A stretch of DNA of 64,000 nt from Riptortus pedestris. Its lineage: Eukaryota; Arthropoda; Insecta; Hemiptera; Alydidae. Shown here piece after piece: positions 48,093 through 59,452 of this stretch (within the stretch, counting starts at the first letter, position 1; every line of letters begins with the position of its first letter). The DNA lies in contig CM032232.1 in assembly GCA_019009955.1 (NCBI GenBank), positions 72,311,001 to 72,375,000 of the forward strand, read 5' to 3'. The position numbers and the translations under genes are program-made. The notes under the pieces are model-generated. The model was not told where the DNA came from. It was given only the letters and a program-made list of their open reading frames with translations, and did not search any database.

Positions 48093-49086
48093 TTTAAATT
48101 TGGTATAAGTTTATTTGTAAATATTTGTAATATACCTCCAGCAAACGTTGTTATGCGGTGTACAAAGAAGCATACTCTGTTAATTTCTTTTTTTTTTTTT
48201 TCCATTTCTATATTTTCCATCTATTTCGTTCATTCAATTGTCCCTCTTTTCCTTTAAAATTTTCTATACACTTCATTGTATATTTCATATTCACACATGA
48301 ATAATAAAATAATTTTGAAATATTTTGTGATTGTGTTTAGGGAATGAATGTTGATAACATTTTCAGTTTTATTCTTTACTACTACTGACTGGGGTGGGAG
48401 TTTGCTTGGAAGTCAATACTTCTGTTCTTCTATATTATGGTTAATAATGAAAAAGTGAAATAATAAATTATCTTTAGAAGACATTTTTCAGCATTAAAAG
48501 TTACTTTGCTGTACGAATAATTACTTGCAACATCCGGTAACCACTTCATGACTCTCTGATATTAGAATAGATGGCCAAAACGAAATTTGAACGTATATTT
48601 TACAATAACGCTAAGCTAATAGATTCGTTCGTTATATGATTAATAAGGATATTTATTTCACAGCTATTTTAATTTAAATTTGTGGATATTCGTGCATTCG
48701 CCAATTCATACGTTACGCGTATAACAAGAGAATTTGTACAGAAAGCACATTATCGGTATGTGATGAAATGAAGGGATTAGTCAGAACTTACCTTAATCTA
48801 ATAATTTCAAGGAAGCTATGTTTATTTCAGCCCAGCCTGATTACTTCTAGCTTCCGGTCTCCAATAAAACATTCTGGCATTACAACAGAATTCCCAATAG
48901 ACATTTATCTCTTCTTTTTACTGATGCTTAGCTGACTCAATCTCTTTTAAAGTGTATTATATGTTGCTTAATCAATTCAATATACTTCATTCTTTGGAGA
49001 ACTCAAATAGTGACATGTGTTATTTCCCCTCATCTTTCCATAAAATAGTAAATATTTCAGTCTAATGCTCTCTTATTCTTGCCTTT
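48093..49086. other. AT-rich stretch, no feature recognised
   Basis: Nothing recognised apart from a T run at about 48188-48201. Confidence 0.4.
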
Positions 49087-49171
49087 AAAAAGCTTCCCGC
49101 CTTTACATTTTGGTGCCGAAACCCGGGACTAAAAAGCTTCCCCGCCCCAACATTTTGGTGCCGAAATAGCT
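49087..49171 (+). mobile_element. Duplicated LTR-end/primer-binding-site sequence (BEL/Pao-like)
   Basis: A 44-bp unit AAAAAGCTTCCCGCC...ACATTTTGGTGCCGAAACC is repeated in tandem (49087-49130 and 49131-49171). The first contains TGGTGCCGAAACCCGGGA (49111-49128), which matches the tRNA primer-binding site used by many BEL/Pao LTR retrotransposons directly after an LTR end. The second copy diverges after TGGTGCCGAAA. No gag or pol sequence and no paired LTR were found, so this is a relic. Confidence 0.5.
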
Positions 49172-50682
49172 CTATTATTATTACCGCAAAAGCTAACCGC
49201 ACGCCCTTACACCATGCGTCATAAAACTATATGGCTGTATGGTTCATAATGCCATGGAAATAAGAGGATTATCCAATGCTTCTTTTAATCCAATCTTTTT
49301 ATTTCATTTACATTCAGCAGGAGTTCTTAATATAAATTATTTGACATTTTTTCAATCACCACTAGCAAAACAGCTGGTATAATATATAGAAAGACACAAA
49401 TTTTCAAGTGAGGGCTACTTTTAACTTGAAATATTTGTTTGAACGGTAGCAATCACTACAATTAACTTTTTATTTGTAAAACTAAAAGTCATGTTCATTA
49501 ATGACTACAATCGGCTTAGCATTAATGTGAAATATGAAACTGTAGCTCATATGAAATGTAACGAATCATTTTCTTTAAGATATTCAATGAAATTGTTTTC
49601 TCTTTTCTTTTTGTAAAATAAATGGAATTACGTTTTTTTTTTAATTTTACTTTGTTTTTTCGTTTTCAGATCTCAATAAACCTTGCTACTTCTCATTCAA
49701 TTTTCTAATAACCTATTTCCGACATATGCCATGAATAGTGCTAAACCAAATTTTGTTAGCATGAATTATAAATAACTACTATACTCAGGGGCCGAGATGA
49801 GAGTGATTCATAACATATCATCTCAAATGTTTATAGCATTATACCACAATTAATTACTATACCTAGTGCCTTCTTGATACAGCATGCAGAAAATGGAGCT
49901 ATTAAAGTAGAGTCTCATATCCCCAGTGTTTTTATATTTATTTTTTGACACATTGGTCTTTGGAGACAGAAATATTTCTTTCATATTTTTTGTTGCGACC
50001 CTTCTCCGCGATAATATCGGTTGTAAAGAGGACGAAACAAGCCATTATTTCTGGTTCATTTCCTCTAAAGTTTCATACTTTTTTTGTACCTTAGAAAAAT
50101 TTGCTAGAACAGCGACTTACCTGAGACAGTTTTTTTTTTGTTATTTAATCACTTTTCTTATCAATACTTTGGCTACTCTTACTGCATACAATAGAATTGT
50201 TTATAGGTTGTGTGAAGTAGGATATTTATTTCATTTATTAATTATGTATATAAAAAAAAATTAAAGGAAAATGATCAATATGACATAACTATAACGGTGT
50301 TCATTATTTACCAATAATTGAATTAATAATTAGGACTATCATAAAAAAGTATCCATTAATTTCACGTTACATTCTATAATGGCCTCTTTTTTTGTCTGAG
50401 TTCCTACAAACATTCTACAATATTATACCCCCTCCCCTGCTTTTCAGCATAATCATATCGCTAATCCTAAAGTGATGGCAGTCAATGATTCCACTTGAAT
50501 ACATTATACACAGACAATAATTACTTAATTTCTGGAACATTACACTTTTTATTTCAGAGTTTCCAAAACGGCAAATGTCAAGGTTTGACGTACCTCAGAG
50601 GAATGTGGAGGGGGGAGGGGCTGGCATGATTAAGGTCCTCCTCTACCAATCAAAAGGTTTTCAATTATTTCATTGCCTTCTC
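49172..50682. other. AT-rich stretch, no feature recognised
   Basis: A 112-codon + frame at 49926-50264 is dominated by Phe, Leu, Ile and Tyr from T-rich DNA and is not called. Confidence 0.35.
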
Positions 50683-51340
50683 TTTTAGCAGATTCCCCTT
50701 AAGGGAAATCAGCTATTGAAGTTGTACTCATGACGCGAAATTTTTCTTCAAATGTCCATCGATCCTATCTAGGAGATGACGAAAATGAGGTCCGTTCAAA
50801 ATTGTATATACGAGTATATGCATTAATTCTCTATCTTGAATATTAACCGAGATATTTGCAGTTTTCAGCCCTCAGAAATCCCCCACTTTTCTCATGTTAC
50901 ATAAGCAATCCTCTGTTATAAAATAAAACACATTATTCGAAGCTTAAATACCCAATAATGTATTCAAGAGACCTAAATTATACGAGATTCATGCAAATAT
51001 GTTACGTTGACAATCCCTCCCCGTCTTAAGTTCATGGATTACTAAAATTTGATTGATTCAGATAAAAAATATTCTGATTCATTATAAATGACAGTACTAG
51101 ATATAGTAAATAGTTTTCAATAAAATTAATATGTTATATTCTGATATATTACTGTAATTGTTTTCCTTTTCGGTGGCAGGTTGGCAGACCTGTTTGTTTA
51201 CATTTCAGACGTTTCTTATTTGTATTTATTCACTTAATATTGACGGTGCCGTTGTCTTACCTGTATATGAATTTATCTATTGTTAAACTTCACGAGGGAA
51301 ATCTGCTTAGTTTACGCAATCCCTGCGTGACGGACTTTTT
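50683..51340 (-). repeat. Rep-A, full length, minus orientation
   Basis: The left end on the + strand is TTTTAGCAGATTCCCCTTAA, the tail hairpin, followed by the reverse complement of GGATCGATGGACATTTGAAG and of GAACGGACCTCATTTTCGTC. The right end is TACGCAATCCCTGCGTGACG then GACTTTTT at 51340. The flanks (CTTCTC and GAATTG) share no direct repeat. The (TA)n tract is reduced to a few TA/CGAG units. Confidence 0.9.
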
Positions 51341-51689
51341 GAATTGCGGGCGTAATGTTAGCAGGACAACTATTGGTGCTGGAGCCACACCCTTTTCCTC
51401 ACATGTAAGGGGACAGTTTCTAACAAACTAATAAAGTTGAAAGAGAGCCGTATTAACAGTGCAAGGAGTGCTACCGTATTTTGAAACAAAACTCCCTCAT
51501 CCTAACCTCCTAGCTTCCCTACGAAGGCGACTGTTATCGCATCGCCCTTGTATCCAAAGTTTTCACATGAGCTAGTTGTTGATTATTATCTATCTCATCT
51601 GCAGTTGATGTGCTAGCAAGTTGTTCTATGTCTTATTTATTTCAAAAAAAGTTCAAATAAATCAGTTACCTAAGAATGTACAGAATAAT

Positions 51690-52115
51690 AAAAAGTTCGT
51701 CACGCAGGGGCTACGTTAACTAAGCAGATTTCCCAGGTGCTTCACATATTTGCATTTATCTCAAAACGTAAAAGTTCAACCAGAACAATATTTGGTATTT
51801 AGGCTTCAAATAAAATGGCTCATAACATAACACCTTCTTGTTAATATGGCATGAGTAGGAGTAGGGGTTCACTTATGTCCGAAAACTAAAATATCGAAAA
51901 TCTCCGTTAATATTCAAGTTAGAGAAAACCACAAATCATAGAACATCACATTTGCAATAACATCGATCCTATACATTTTTTGATCCGACGCATAACAAGG
52001 GTGATATTTCGTTTTTCAAAATTCTCTACCTCTAACCCCCCTCCTCTCAGATATCCGATTTTAGCCGACTTTGGTAACGATCAGACAAAAACTGCGACCG
52101 CTAGAGTGTTAACAG

Positions 52116-52172
<57 letters not shown>
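51690..52172 (+). repeat. Rep-A, head to internal (TA)n
   Basis: Head AAAAAGTTCGTCACGCAGGG at 51690; blocks CTTCAAATAAAATGGCTCAT, TTGATCCGACGCATAACAAG and GCGACCGCTAGAGTGTTAAC; then (TA)n 52118-52172. No tail follows, so the right part was lost at the microsatellite. Confidence 0.88.
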
Positions 52173-52175
<3 letters not shown>

Positions 52176-52364
52176 ATATCAACAAACAAATTAAGCTGCC
52201 CTCGTTCCGAGGGTACCTGTATGGTCAGCCTCCTAATCTGCCAGTTTATTGATAATATTATTATTATTTTTTATTTTATTTTGTTTATATTGTAAATGGG
52301 AATTTAGAATTTTATAAATTGAATGGAGGAAATTTGGGAAGTACCTCAGGGGGTTAGAGGGCAT

Positions 52365-52490
52365 CAGTGTGGTTAGAGCACTGGACAGTTATGTCAACGA
52401 TTCTGAGTTGGAATACTGGCTGGTACCCGCGGGAATTTATACCATTACCCCCTCGTGTAGACCTACAGGCTGAAAAACACTAATAATAAT
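52365..52490 (+). mobile_element. S2: second tRNA-derived SINE type
   Basis: GTGTGGTTAGAGCACTGGAC fits a pol III A box (TGGTTAGAGCACTGG) and GAGTTGGAATACTGG is a degraded B box about 35 bp later. A body with CCCGCGGGAATTTATACC follows and an (AAT)n tail that directly abuts the head of the next Rep-A at 52491. The sequence differs from S1. One copy only was found. Confidence 0.55.
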
Positions 52491-53040
52491 AAAAAGTCCG
52501 TCACGCAGGGGCTGCGTAAACTAAGCAGATTTCCCACGTGAAGTTTTACAATAGAGAAATCTGCCTAATAACAACTGTAGTAGTAAGAAACCTCTAAACC
52601 TAAAACATTATTTAGGGCGTAATAACCCAGTAGTTTCTAGCCCCAAAACACAGTTAACCTAACCTCTAAACCTATTCACGAGGGACGAATAGTTATGGAA
52701 ACGGCCACCAGAGCTCTCGGCGAAAAGTCCGAACATAGCCTAGGTGACCACACGCAGAATACAAATGCAAATATCTCGGTTAGTATTCAAGATACAGAAT
52801 AAATGTATAGAACAATATTTATAGTAAATTTAATTTGCAATAAGATTTATTCTATACAAATTTTATATGCCGCATAATAACCGAGATATTTTGAATTTTC
52901 AAAAATCCCCCCTCAAAACCCCCCCTCCCACTGGTCCGATTTCAGCCATTAACGAACTTGATCTTCCTTTTTACATAAAACGATTAAATTCCGAGTTTGG
53001 TAAAGATCAAACAAAAATTGCGACCGATAGAGCGTTAACA

Positions 53041-53115
<75 letters not shown>

Positions 53116-53237
53116 GAACGGACCTCATTTTCGTCATCTCCTGGGTAGGATCGATGGACATTTGAAGAAATTTTTCGAAACTCGCATCATGAGTACGACC
53201 TCAATAGCTGATTTCCCCTAAGGGAAATCTGCTAAAA
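52491..53237 (+). repeat. Rep-A, full length with expanded (TA)n
   Basis: Head AAAAAGTCCGTCACGCAGGG; CTGCGTAAACTAAGCAGATT; middle AATATCTCGGTTAGTATTC and AACCGAGATATTTTGAATTT; C runs; GCGACCGATAGAGCGTTAAC; (TA)n 53044-53110; tail from GAACGGACCTCATTTTCGTC to GATTTCCCCTAAGGGAAATC then TGCTAAAA at 53237. This copy gives the best view of the terminal hairpin. Confidence 0.92.
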
Positions 53238-53252
53238 CACTAGTAGTAATAA

Positions 53253-53427
53253 TAACCGAGATATTTGCAATTTTATGAAATCGGGGCGGCTAACGGATGA
53301 GAGTGTTTCCCGCCAAAGGTAGGTCAGCCGTTTTCTTAACTCTTCGGCTCTCGTGAAATTTCTCTATTGTAAAACTACACGTGGGAAATCTGCTTAGTTT
53401 ACGCAGCCCCTGCGTGACGGACTTTTT
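53253..53427 (-). repeat. Rep-A head fragment, inverted relative to the preceding copy
   Basis: It starts with ACCGAGATATTTGCA, skips the middle, and ends CTATTGTAAAACTACACGTG, TTTACGCAGCCCCTGCGTGA then CGGACTTTTT. It shares all but one base with the first 70 bp of the adjacent copy. Confidence 0.9.
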
Positions 53428-54209
53428 TTTATACCCGATGAACTAAAAAAAAAAATTAAGGTTTTGTTTTTACTTTGAAAGGCTTCTATTGTCATGTTTT
53501 CTATTTTATTTTGCGTGATTTCACTTTATTTATTTCTTAGACTAGCCTTTGATAGTCCTGCATCCAGTGAATTTAGAAATAAATAATCGATTTCCCCACT
53601 GCATTAACTGAGTTCATTATTTTGTCTAGTACAGATTTAACGTCTTTACATCCAAGGAAGAGCACTGCATAGTGGCTCGAAGTTTAAGATTGGAACACTG
53701 CCAAATGTCCCATAAGTGATAAATCTTTCAAACCTTCAGACTATCCTTTGCAGCAAAATATCAGCAGTGAAGCAGAACCCCAAGATGTAGGTCAATGCGA
53801 AACAGACTTCCTATTCCTTGGAGGGTCCTCTAGGTTAGTTTACAACCATAATAAAAATGAGAGTGTCGCCATTCAATAGCCTAACACAAACATGGAGACC
53901 TACGGAATTTCATATTTATATGTAAAATAAATGGGGTCTTATTTTTTGAAATTGAAAAAAGGAGCCTCAGAATAATGAATGTAAAGTATATCACGCAGAG
54001 GCTACGTTAATTAATCAAATCATAAATTAAAATTGTCTGGTTGAAACTTTACACCAATACAACATACTATGTGAAAAAAAACTAATAAAGGAAGTTTTGA
54101 GCGGTTTTCTAGCTTCAATAAATCATTATTTCTAATGCCTTCTCAACATAATAAATATTGCTAGCAGAATGTTGATATAATTGTGCAAGGAGTACGAATA
54201 AGTCTGTAC
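53428..54209. other. AT-rich stretch with a Rep-A head scrap
   Basis: TATCACGCAGAGGCTACGTT at 53992-54011 matches the Rep-A head; similarity stops within about 30 bp. No gene recognised. Confidence 0.45.
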
Positions 54210-54813
54210 AGGCCTTCTGCTTCAAATTCAAGACAATGACAAATGTACTTGCGTCTTACAGACAACACAAACGTTTTTACATATACTTTATGACTTCACA
54301 ACATTTAACCAAAATAGATCAAATTTAATAATGAACATAATTTTAAAAGGAGGTAATTGGCCAGAACCACCTCATATTATATTTAACAAATATAATAAAG
54401 AACTTATAAAGTTGATCAAAAGTATAGATATGGATATAGCAAAATACATTAGAATGATTGTGAGGAACGGGAATCATAATTCAATATATTTACCTTAGAT
54501 AGACTCTCAAATTAAACATCTTTGACTTTAACTTTAACTGATATTTTTTGTTCTTATTGTATTTATTTATTAACTTTTTCATTTCATTTATTAATTTTGT
54601 TTGTAATTACCATACTTATTTTAATATTGTATTTTATTTCTTGAATATAATATTTGAATAGACAGTTGATAAACAAATATATAATGTTAAATAATGATGT
54701 ATTTAAACATAATAATACATGTAATATGCCGTGTGGCAATGGAACATGTATTCGAATAAATAACTCCTCACAGGGTTACTATGAGGAGAAAAGAAAAAAA
54801 AGGCCTTCTGCTT
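54210..54813 (+). mobile_element. LINE-X copy 2: 5'-truncated non-LTR retrotransposon with 13-bp target duplication
   Basis: AGGCCTTCTGCTT occurs at 54210-54222 and 54801-54813, flanking an insert (54223-54800) that ends in an A-rich tail. The insert is open from its first bases to TAG at about 54498. The translation includes DKCTCVLQTTQTFLHILYDF, then NLIMNIILKGGNWPEPPHII and a Lys/Ile-rich end NGNHNSIYLP. C-x-C followed by H-x4-[C] (the Cys is retained in copy 1) and then an Arg/Leu motif resembles the C-terminal zinc-knuckle region of LINE polymerases. The remaining ~300 bp is 3' UTR shared with copy 1, including ATGCCGTGTGGCAATGGAAC. Severe 5' truncation, target duplication and A tail are diagnostic of target-primed insertion. 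Confidence 0.8.
54224..54498 (+). pseudogene. LINE-X ORF C-terminus
   Basis: About 91 codons, no start codon, uninterrupted to TAG. Likely the last part of a reverse transcriptase ORF carried by the truncated insertion. The uninterrupted frame suggests the insertion is younger than copy 1, where the frame is broken. Confidence 0.6.
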
Positions 54814-55007
54814 TTCAACAATTGTTGATTCCAAATATAGAGCTGGACAGGCAAGTTGACGTGCAGTGGCTTAGTGCACGACCCATTCCATTGCACTCTT
54901 GTATTTTAAACTTTGTAGTTGACAAATGTATAGAACTAAAAAATTATAGTCCATTAGTAATAATCCTGATAGAGAGGTCTTTCACCTTCGTTATAATAGT
55001 TATTTAT

Positions 55008-55590
55008 TATACAAGTGAAGAAAGTAGATCATTTTACAACTCGAGTGAAACGTTTACCCACACGAGCTAAGCGAGTGTGGTAATTTCACGAGAGTTGTAA
55101 ATTCTACTTTCGTCACGAGAGTAATATTAAATTTTTTCTGTAATCGTGTAATACATGATCAGATCTAACCAGAATATGAACAAAATTAGGATGTTGTGAA
55201 GATTATGGTATGTTGTTGGTAGGTTATAAGCATGGTTGTGAAAGGTTATAAGCATAGTTATAAAACAACTAGTGATGATTGTGAAGTAGTACAGTTATAA
55301 ACAAGTGCAGGTTATAAACAAGGAAGGTAATTATTATTATATTTAAATTTTAAAATATATTGATTATTTCCACCAATAATTCATTCACATTTCAATTTAT
55401 TTTGTTAAAATAAATTCTTACAATGTTAAAAAACATTTAAAAGCATTTAATTTCCAACTTCAAATTATTTTTTAATTTATACTTATTACTAATTAAGAAG
55501 GCTTTTCACTTTCTTCACTTGTGAAGAAAGTAATTACTTTCTTCACTCTATTGCAAAATGTTTCACTTTCTTCACTCATTTCAGTTTAGT
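55008..55590. repeat. Palindromic GTGAAGAAAGTA repeat cluster
   Basis: A long imperfect hairpin spans 55012-55120: TTACAACTCGAGTGAAACGT / TTTCACGAGAGTTGTAAA and CACACGAG-CTAAG-CGAGTGTG at its apex. Inverted and direct copies of GTGAAGAAAGTA lie at 55014 and 55508-55580 (CACTTTCTTCAC TTGTGAAGAAAGTA...). Between them AGGTTATAAGCATRGTT repeats two to three times (55218-55270). The terminal motif at both ends suggests one element of about 580 bp, MITE-like. No TSD resolved. Confidence 0.6.
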
Positions 55591-56705
55591 AATGTTACCA
55601 TTATTCAACGATTACAGAAAAAAATATTTTTACCTGGAAATAGTTGACATGAATTAGTGTATAGCTAGAGTTTCACAACTGTTACCTAAAAATTGTTGTT
55701 GAACTGTCAACAGGGTTCGTCAGTACTGCTTATTTAATGAAAAATTATGTAAATGAGGTAATGTCATTTACTGAGGAAATAATAATGAAAGAAGATTGCA
55801 AGCCGCCTACACCTGGATTATTCCAGTTCTGTGGCCATTGTAAGTAGCCAACAATGGTAAGCTTTACAATGGACCGAATCCTTTTGAAGCGACAAAGAAA
55901 CTACATTAAAAAAGGGGATTTGACAATAGTAGTCTTATCCAACCGTTTGCATATAGCATTAAATAACACCTGAAATATATCCTTCCCATTGACTAACGAA
56001 TGCTTTTTAATACAGAGATCCTACTGTGCACCGCTTCCTAGAAAACATCCAATACTCTGCCTATCTGATCTTACCGGACCCACTTATTCACAACTCACAT
56101 CATTTAATAGAGGACGAAAGTTTTGGAGAAAATAAAAATGTCAGACAGGTCGTAGGGACCAAATGTGACGGTGCCCTGCAAAAATAAAATCAGCATCAAG
56201 TCCTATTCTGAGAAGGCACAGCTGCAGATTTACTTCGGAAACTCATTGCCACGAGTCAACACATAACATGACCAACAACATGAAGAAGCCACACTTGACA
56301 ACTCTATTTATTTTATATAGTGTTGCGAAAATTAAATACATGAATAATCCTTCAGAGAGAGAGTCGCGTATTTGGTAAGTGCGAGATAGATCAAAGAAGC
56401 CGACGATTAAAAACGTAACAATATTCATTTCTTACCTGCTTTGCATCTTTGACAATTCGTGTGTATTGCTATAAATGGGATGTGGTGACCCTAAGCAGTT
56501 GTAAATGAATTTCTCATATTTAATAGATAACGACAGCGATTGATATTAATTTGGATTTATGTGAAAGCGTTTAAATATCACGACCAAAAAATATTGTGGC
56601 TACTAGAGAATTGAGATATTTTGTTATTATATTATTTATTCTACAGCTGATTTTCAATAAAGAATCCCTGCTGAAATGAGGCGACTTGTGTATTTGAAAT
56701 TAAAT
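55591..56705. other. Intergenic stretch, no gene recognised
   Basis: A minus-strand donor-like CAG|GTAAGA at about 56430 lies near a short open stretch but no bounded coding exon could be defended. Confidence 0.3.
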
Positions 56706-57244
56706 AACTCAGTAACATAAACTAAGCAGATTTTGAACTCGGTTTCTCTTTTTGCAAATACCAGTAAATAATGATATCAACTGCGAAAACACTGACAACA
56801 TGCAAAGTCAAAAGAAGCGAATTGTTCAAACGAGTGTATGAATAGAAAACGTAACATATAAAGACTTTATAACATATCCTAGAATTGATTATTGCCATGA
56901 AATTGGTAAAATCTCTGAATGCTTCAAATATTTGATGGTAGAGGAATCGTAGCACACACCACAAAAAATTTGATAAAATCTCGAAACCTCTTTTTGGCTT
57001 GCATGCCAATTAGGCACGTTATCCATGATGAGATTAGCGAAAAAGAGAATACACTGCGCACAAGAAATGTGGGCGAATCATGATATGATCTCAACTATTT
57101 AACCGATATTTTCCAAATGTTATCTGACACCAAAGATTAACAGTAATGAATGAAATGAACAGTTATTTATTTCAACGGTAACGAGGTTCAAAATCAAAAT
57201 ATCGCAGTTAACGCCGAATATATTGAGTATATCCCTGATCTTGT
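56706..57244 (+). repeat. Possible degenerate Rep-A
   Basis: AACATAAACTAAGCAGATTT at 56715-56734 matches the head, and AAAATATCGCAGTTAACGCC at about 57197 is compatible with the AATATCTCGGTTAAT block. The intervening sequence is not clearly alignable. Confidence 0.35.
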
Positions 57245-57257
57245 AATATATATGTAT

Positions 57258-57264
<7 letters not shown>

Positions 57265-57313
<49 letters not shown>
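57265..57313. repeat. (GT)n microsatellite
   Basis: About 24 uninterrupted units. Confidence 0.97.
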
Positions 57314-57315
<2 letters not shown>

Positions 57316-57622
57316 ATTGTATGCACTTTTATACAATATCAAGCCTTAGGATATTCTCAAATTAAAAACATAAGTAACCGTGTTGATAATATAAGACCCT
57401 AATGAAATTAATACCAGCGTTAAATAAAGTTGAAAACTGCTTGAATTCTTGCCAAACCAGATAATCCTGTTAAGCCATTATTATACAACACAAAGATTCT
57501 TAGGAGATAGGAACTGAACAACTAAAATATATTTGAAATATAATGTATAGGAAAATTAAAAAAAGAGAAAGCAAACATCATTACTTCTTGATGTATATTA
57601 ATGTGTGGTCAAAATAATAGTC

Positions 57623-57642
57623 TGTGTGTGTGTGTGTGTGTG
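57623..57642. repeat. (TG)10 microsatellite
   Basis: Ten units followed by TTTATATATAATATAT. Confidence 0.95.
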
Positions 57643-57723
57643 TTTATATATAATATATTACGGATTTCGGATTAGATTTGTTGGAACTATAGAAAAGATT
57701 AGCTGTTTAAATGAATATTCGAT

Positions 57724-57795
57724 ATCAGCAGGGGCTGCGTAAACTAAGCAGATTTCCCACGTGAAGTTTTACAATAGAGAAATTTCACGAGACGA
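57724..57795 (+). repeat. Rep-A head fragment
   Basis: CAGCAGGGGCTGCGTAAACT through ACAATAGAGAAATTTCACGA is almost identical to the head of the 52491 and 53427 copies, and then similarity stops. High identity implies a young fragment. Confidence 0.88.
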
Positions 57796-59169
57796 CATTC
57801 TTTTCAATGTTCCTCACATTAAATTTATCTTATAGTTAGACAACCGTACTTCAAAAAATGTATCACCTAGAGTCATTGATGATATTGGTCAAGTTCTTTC
57901 GCATTAAGTAATGTCGTTTTATGAAACTGGTGTTTTTAGTATAATAAATAAAGAGGACTCGTAAATGTATAGGTATATTAATAGTTGAGAAGGAAACAAC
58001 TTACTGTTAATATGTAGAGTAAAGCCTAGTTTAATTGACTATAGCCATGTCTGTTAGTAGAAATGGATTAACAGTTGTATAATAATAAGATAAGAAAGGG
58101 ATTTATTACGTTTGAATAAAAAAAATTATAAGCAATTAATTACAGAGACATCGTGCAAGGCATACTTAGATGGGTAGTGAAGGACAATACAGGGAAAGAA
58201 AGGGTAGATGACGTCCGGAGGTATTCTGTTCCCTTTTCAACCCCTACGCGTCCAAAAAGCTAATGGATGCAGAATCAATTGAGGGATAGTCAAAGATAGT
58301 TTTTCAGAGCTGAAGTCAAGTCTGGTAAGAAGGTGCTAGATAGCAGAGATCAGATCTAAACCACTGAAGATGTGGTCGAGACTCGATAGTACTCTGCCTA
58401 CATCGAGAATTTTAGAAATGGAAGTGTTGACTTCATTTTTTGAAACCATCTATGATGAATTTCATGAATTTTCATCAAAACAAAATCTTGTGGAATATTA
58501 TCAAACTCAATGAATTCACTGGGCAGTTATAGGAACTTGACTTTTATTCCATTCGACTTCTTATAAATAACTCAACGCTGTTTTTCTCAAAATGATTCGT
58601 CCCTCTCTTACCTTGCATTGACTTCTGAAACTACGTTTTTCTAACTGCCTAATCTTTCAGCAGTGGCACAATAGACCGAGAAGGACATGCCCCTTCCCCA
58701 ATATGGCCTCCAACGTACAGAGCCTGTGATATTCTTTGAAACTTTACACGACGCTCCAAGGTAAATATAATGAGACAACTTGCTCACAAAACTCTTTCAA
58801 CTTGCTTCCAGGCACACTTCAACCACTTGTCGGCCTCTCCTTTCACCTACTATAATACTATGCCTTCTATTCTACAAGAAATTATAATTTTAAAAATCTT
58901 GGCTTGGCTATTTTTTAAAAATTTAATGTTTGCACCCTATATACATTTTTTTTGTTTATATAGAGTATGAACCTGTTTAAACCTGTTAGAAAACTCAATA
59001 CATTACAGATGACACTTTTAATGAAATGTATTGCCACTGAACTTTATCGAAAACTTTAAACCACCATTTTTAGAGTGAAACCAATACTTAGATATAATAT
59101 ATGAACCAGTGGAGGTATTCTCATGTTTTTAAAACCTCTTTACAATAATTCAAAAACACAAAGTATAAT
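57796..59169. other. Intergenic stretch, no feature recognised
   Basis: No coding frame, exon or repeat recognised. Confidence 0.4.
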
Positions 59170-59452
59170 AAAAAGTCTATCAGGTAGGGGTTGCGCAAAC
59201 TAAGCAAAATTTCTATTTGGTGTAGACTCTATATTCTGCCACCATCTATTCACCATTTTTCTTGTAATAAGAAGCCCATGAAAAAAGACATCAAATTTAA
59301 GCAACTCAAGAGATATTCAGTGGCTCAGGTGCTAGAAGTGAAAACCGCATTAGGAAAATGAAAACTAAAAAAATAGCAAATATAACTGTTTATCAAGTTT
59401 CATAACGATCAAACCAAAATTACGTCTAGAGGTAACAGTCAAATATAAAAAA
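59170..59452 (+). repeat. Rep-A, shortened and diverged
   Basis: Head AAAAAGTCTATCAGGTAGGG, GGTTGCGCAAACTAAGCA, then after a deletion GTTTATCAAGTTTCATAACG, ATCAAACCAAAATTACG and GGTAACAGTCAAATATA. Confidence 0.7.

Noticed and set aside
49926..50264. 112-codon plus-strand frame with membrane-like hydrophobic runs
   Set aside because: Phe/Leu/Ile/Tyr content follows from T-rich DNA; no recognisable receptor or transporter motif, no splice context.
52867..53161. Tyr-Ile repeat frames on both strands
   Set aside because: Produced by Rep-A sequence and its internal (TA)n.
56722..57009. 95-codon minus-strand frame starting with ATG
   Set aside because: Overlaps a probable Rep-A fragment and shows only AT-driven hydrophobic composition.
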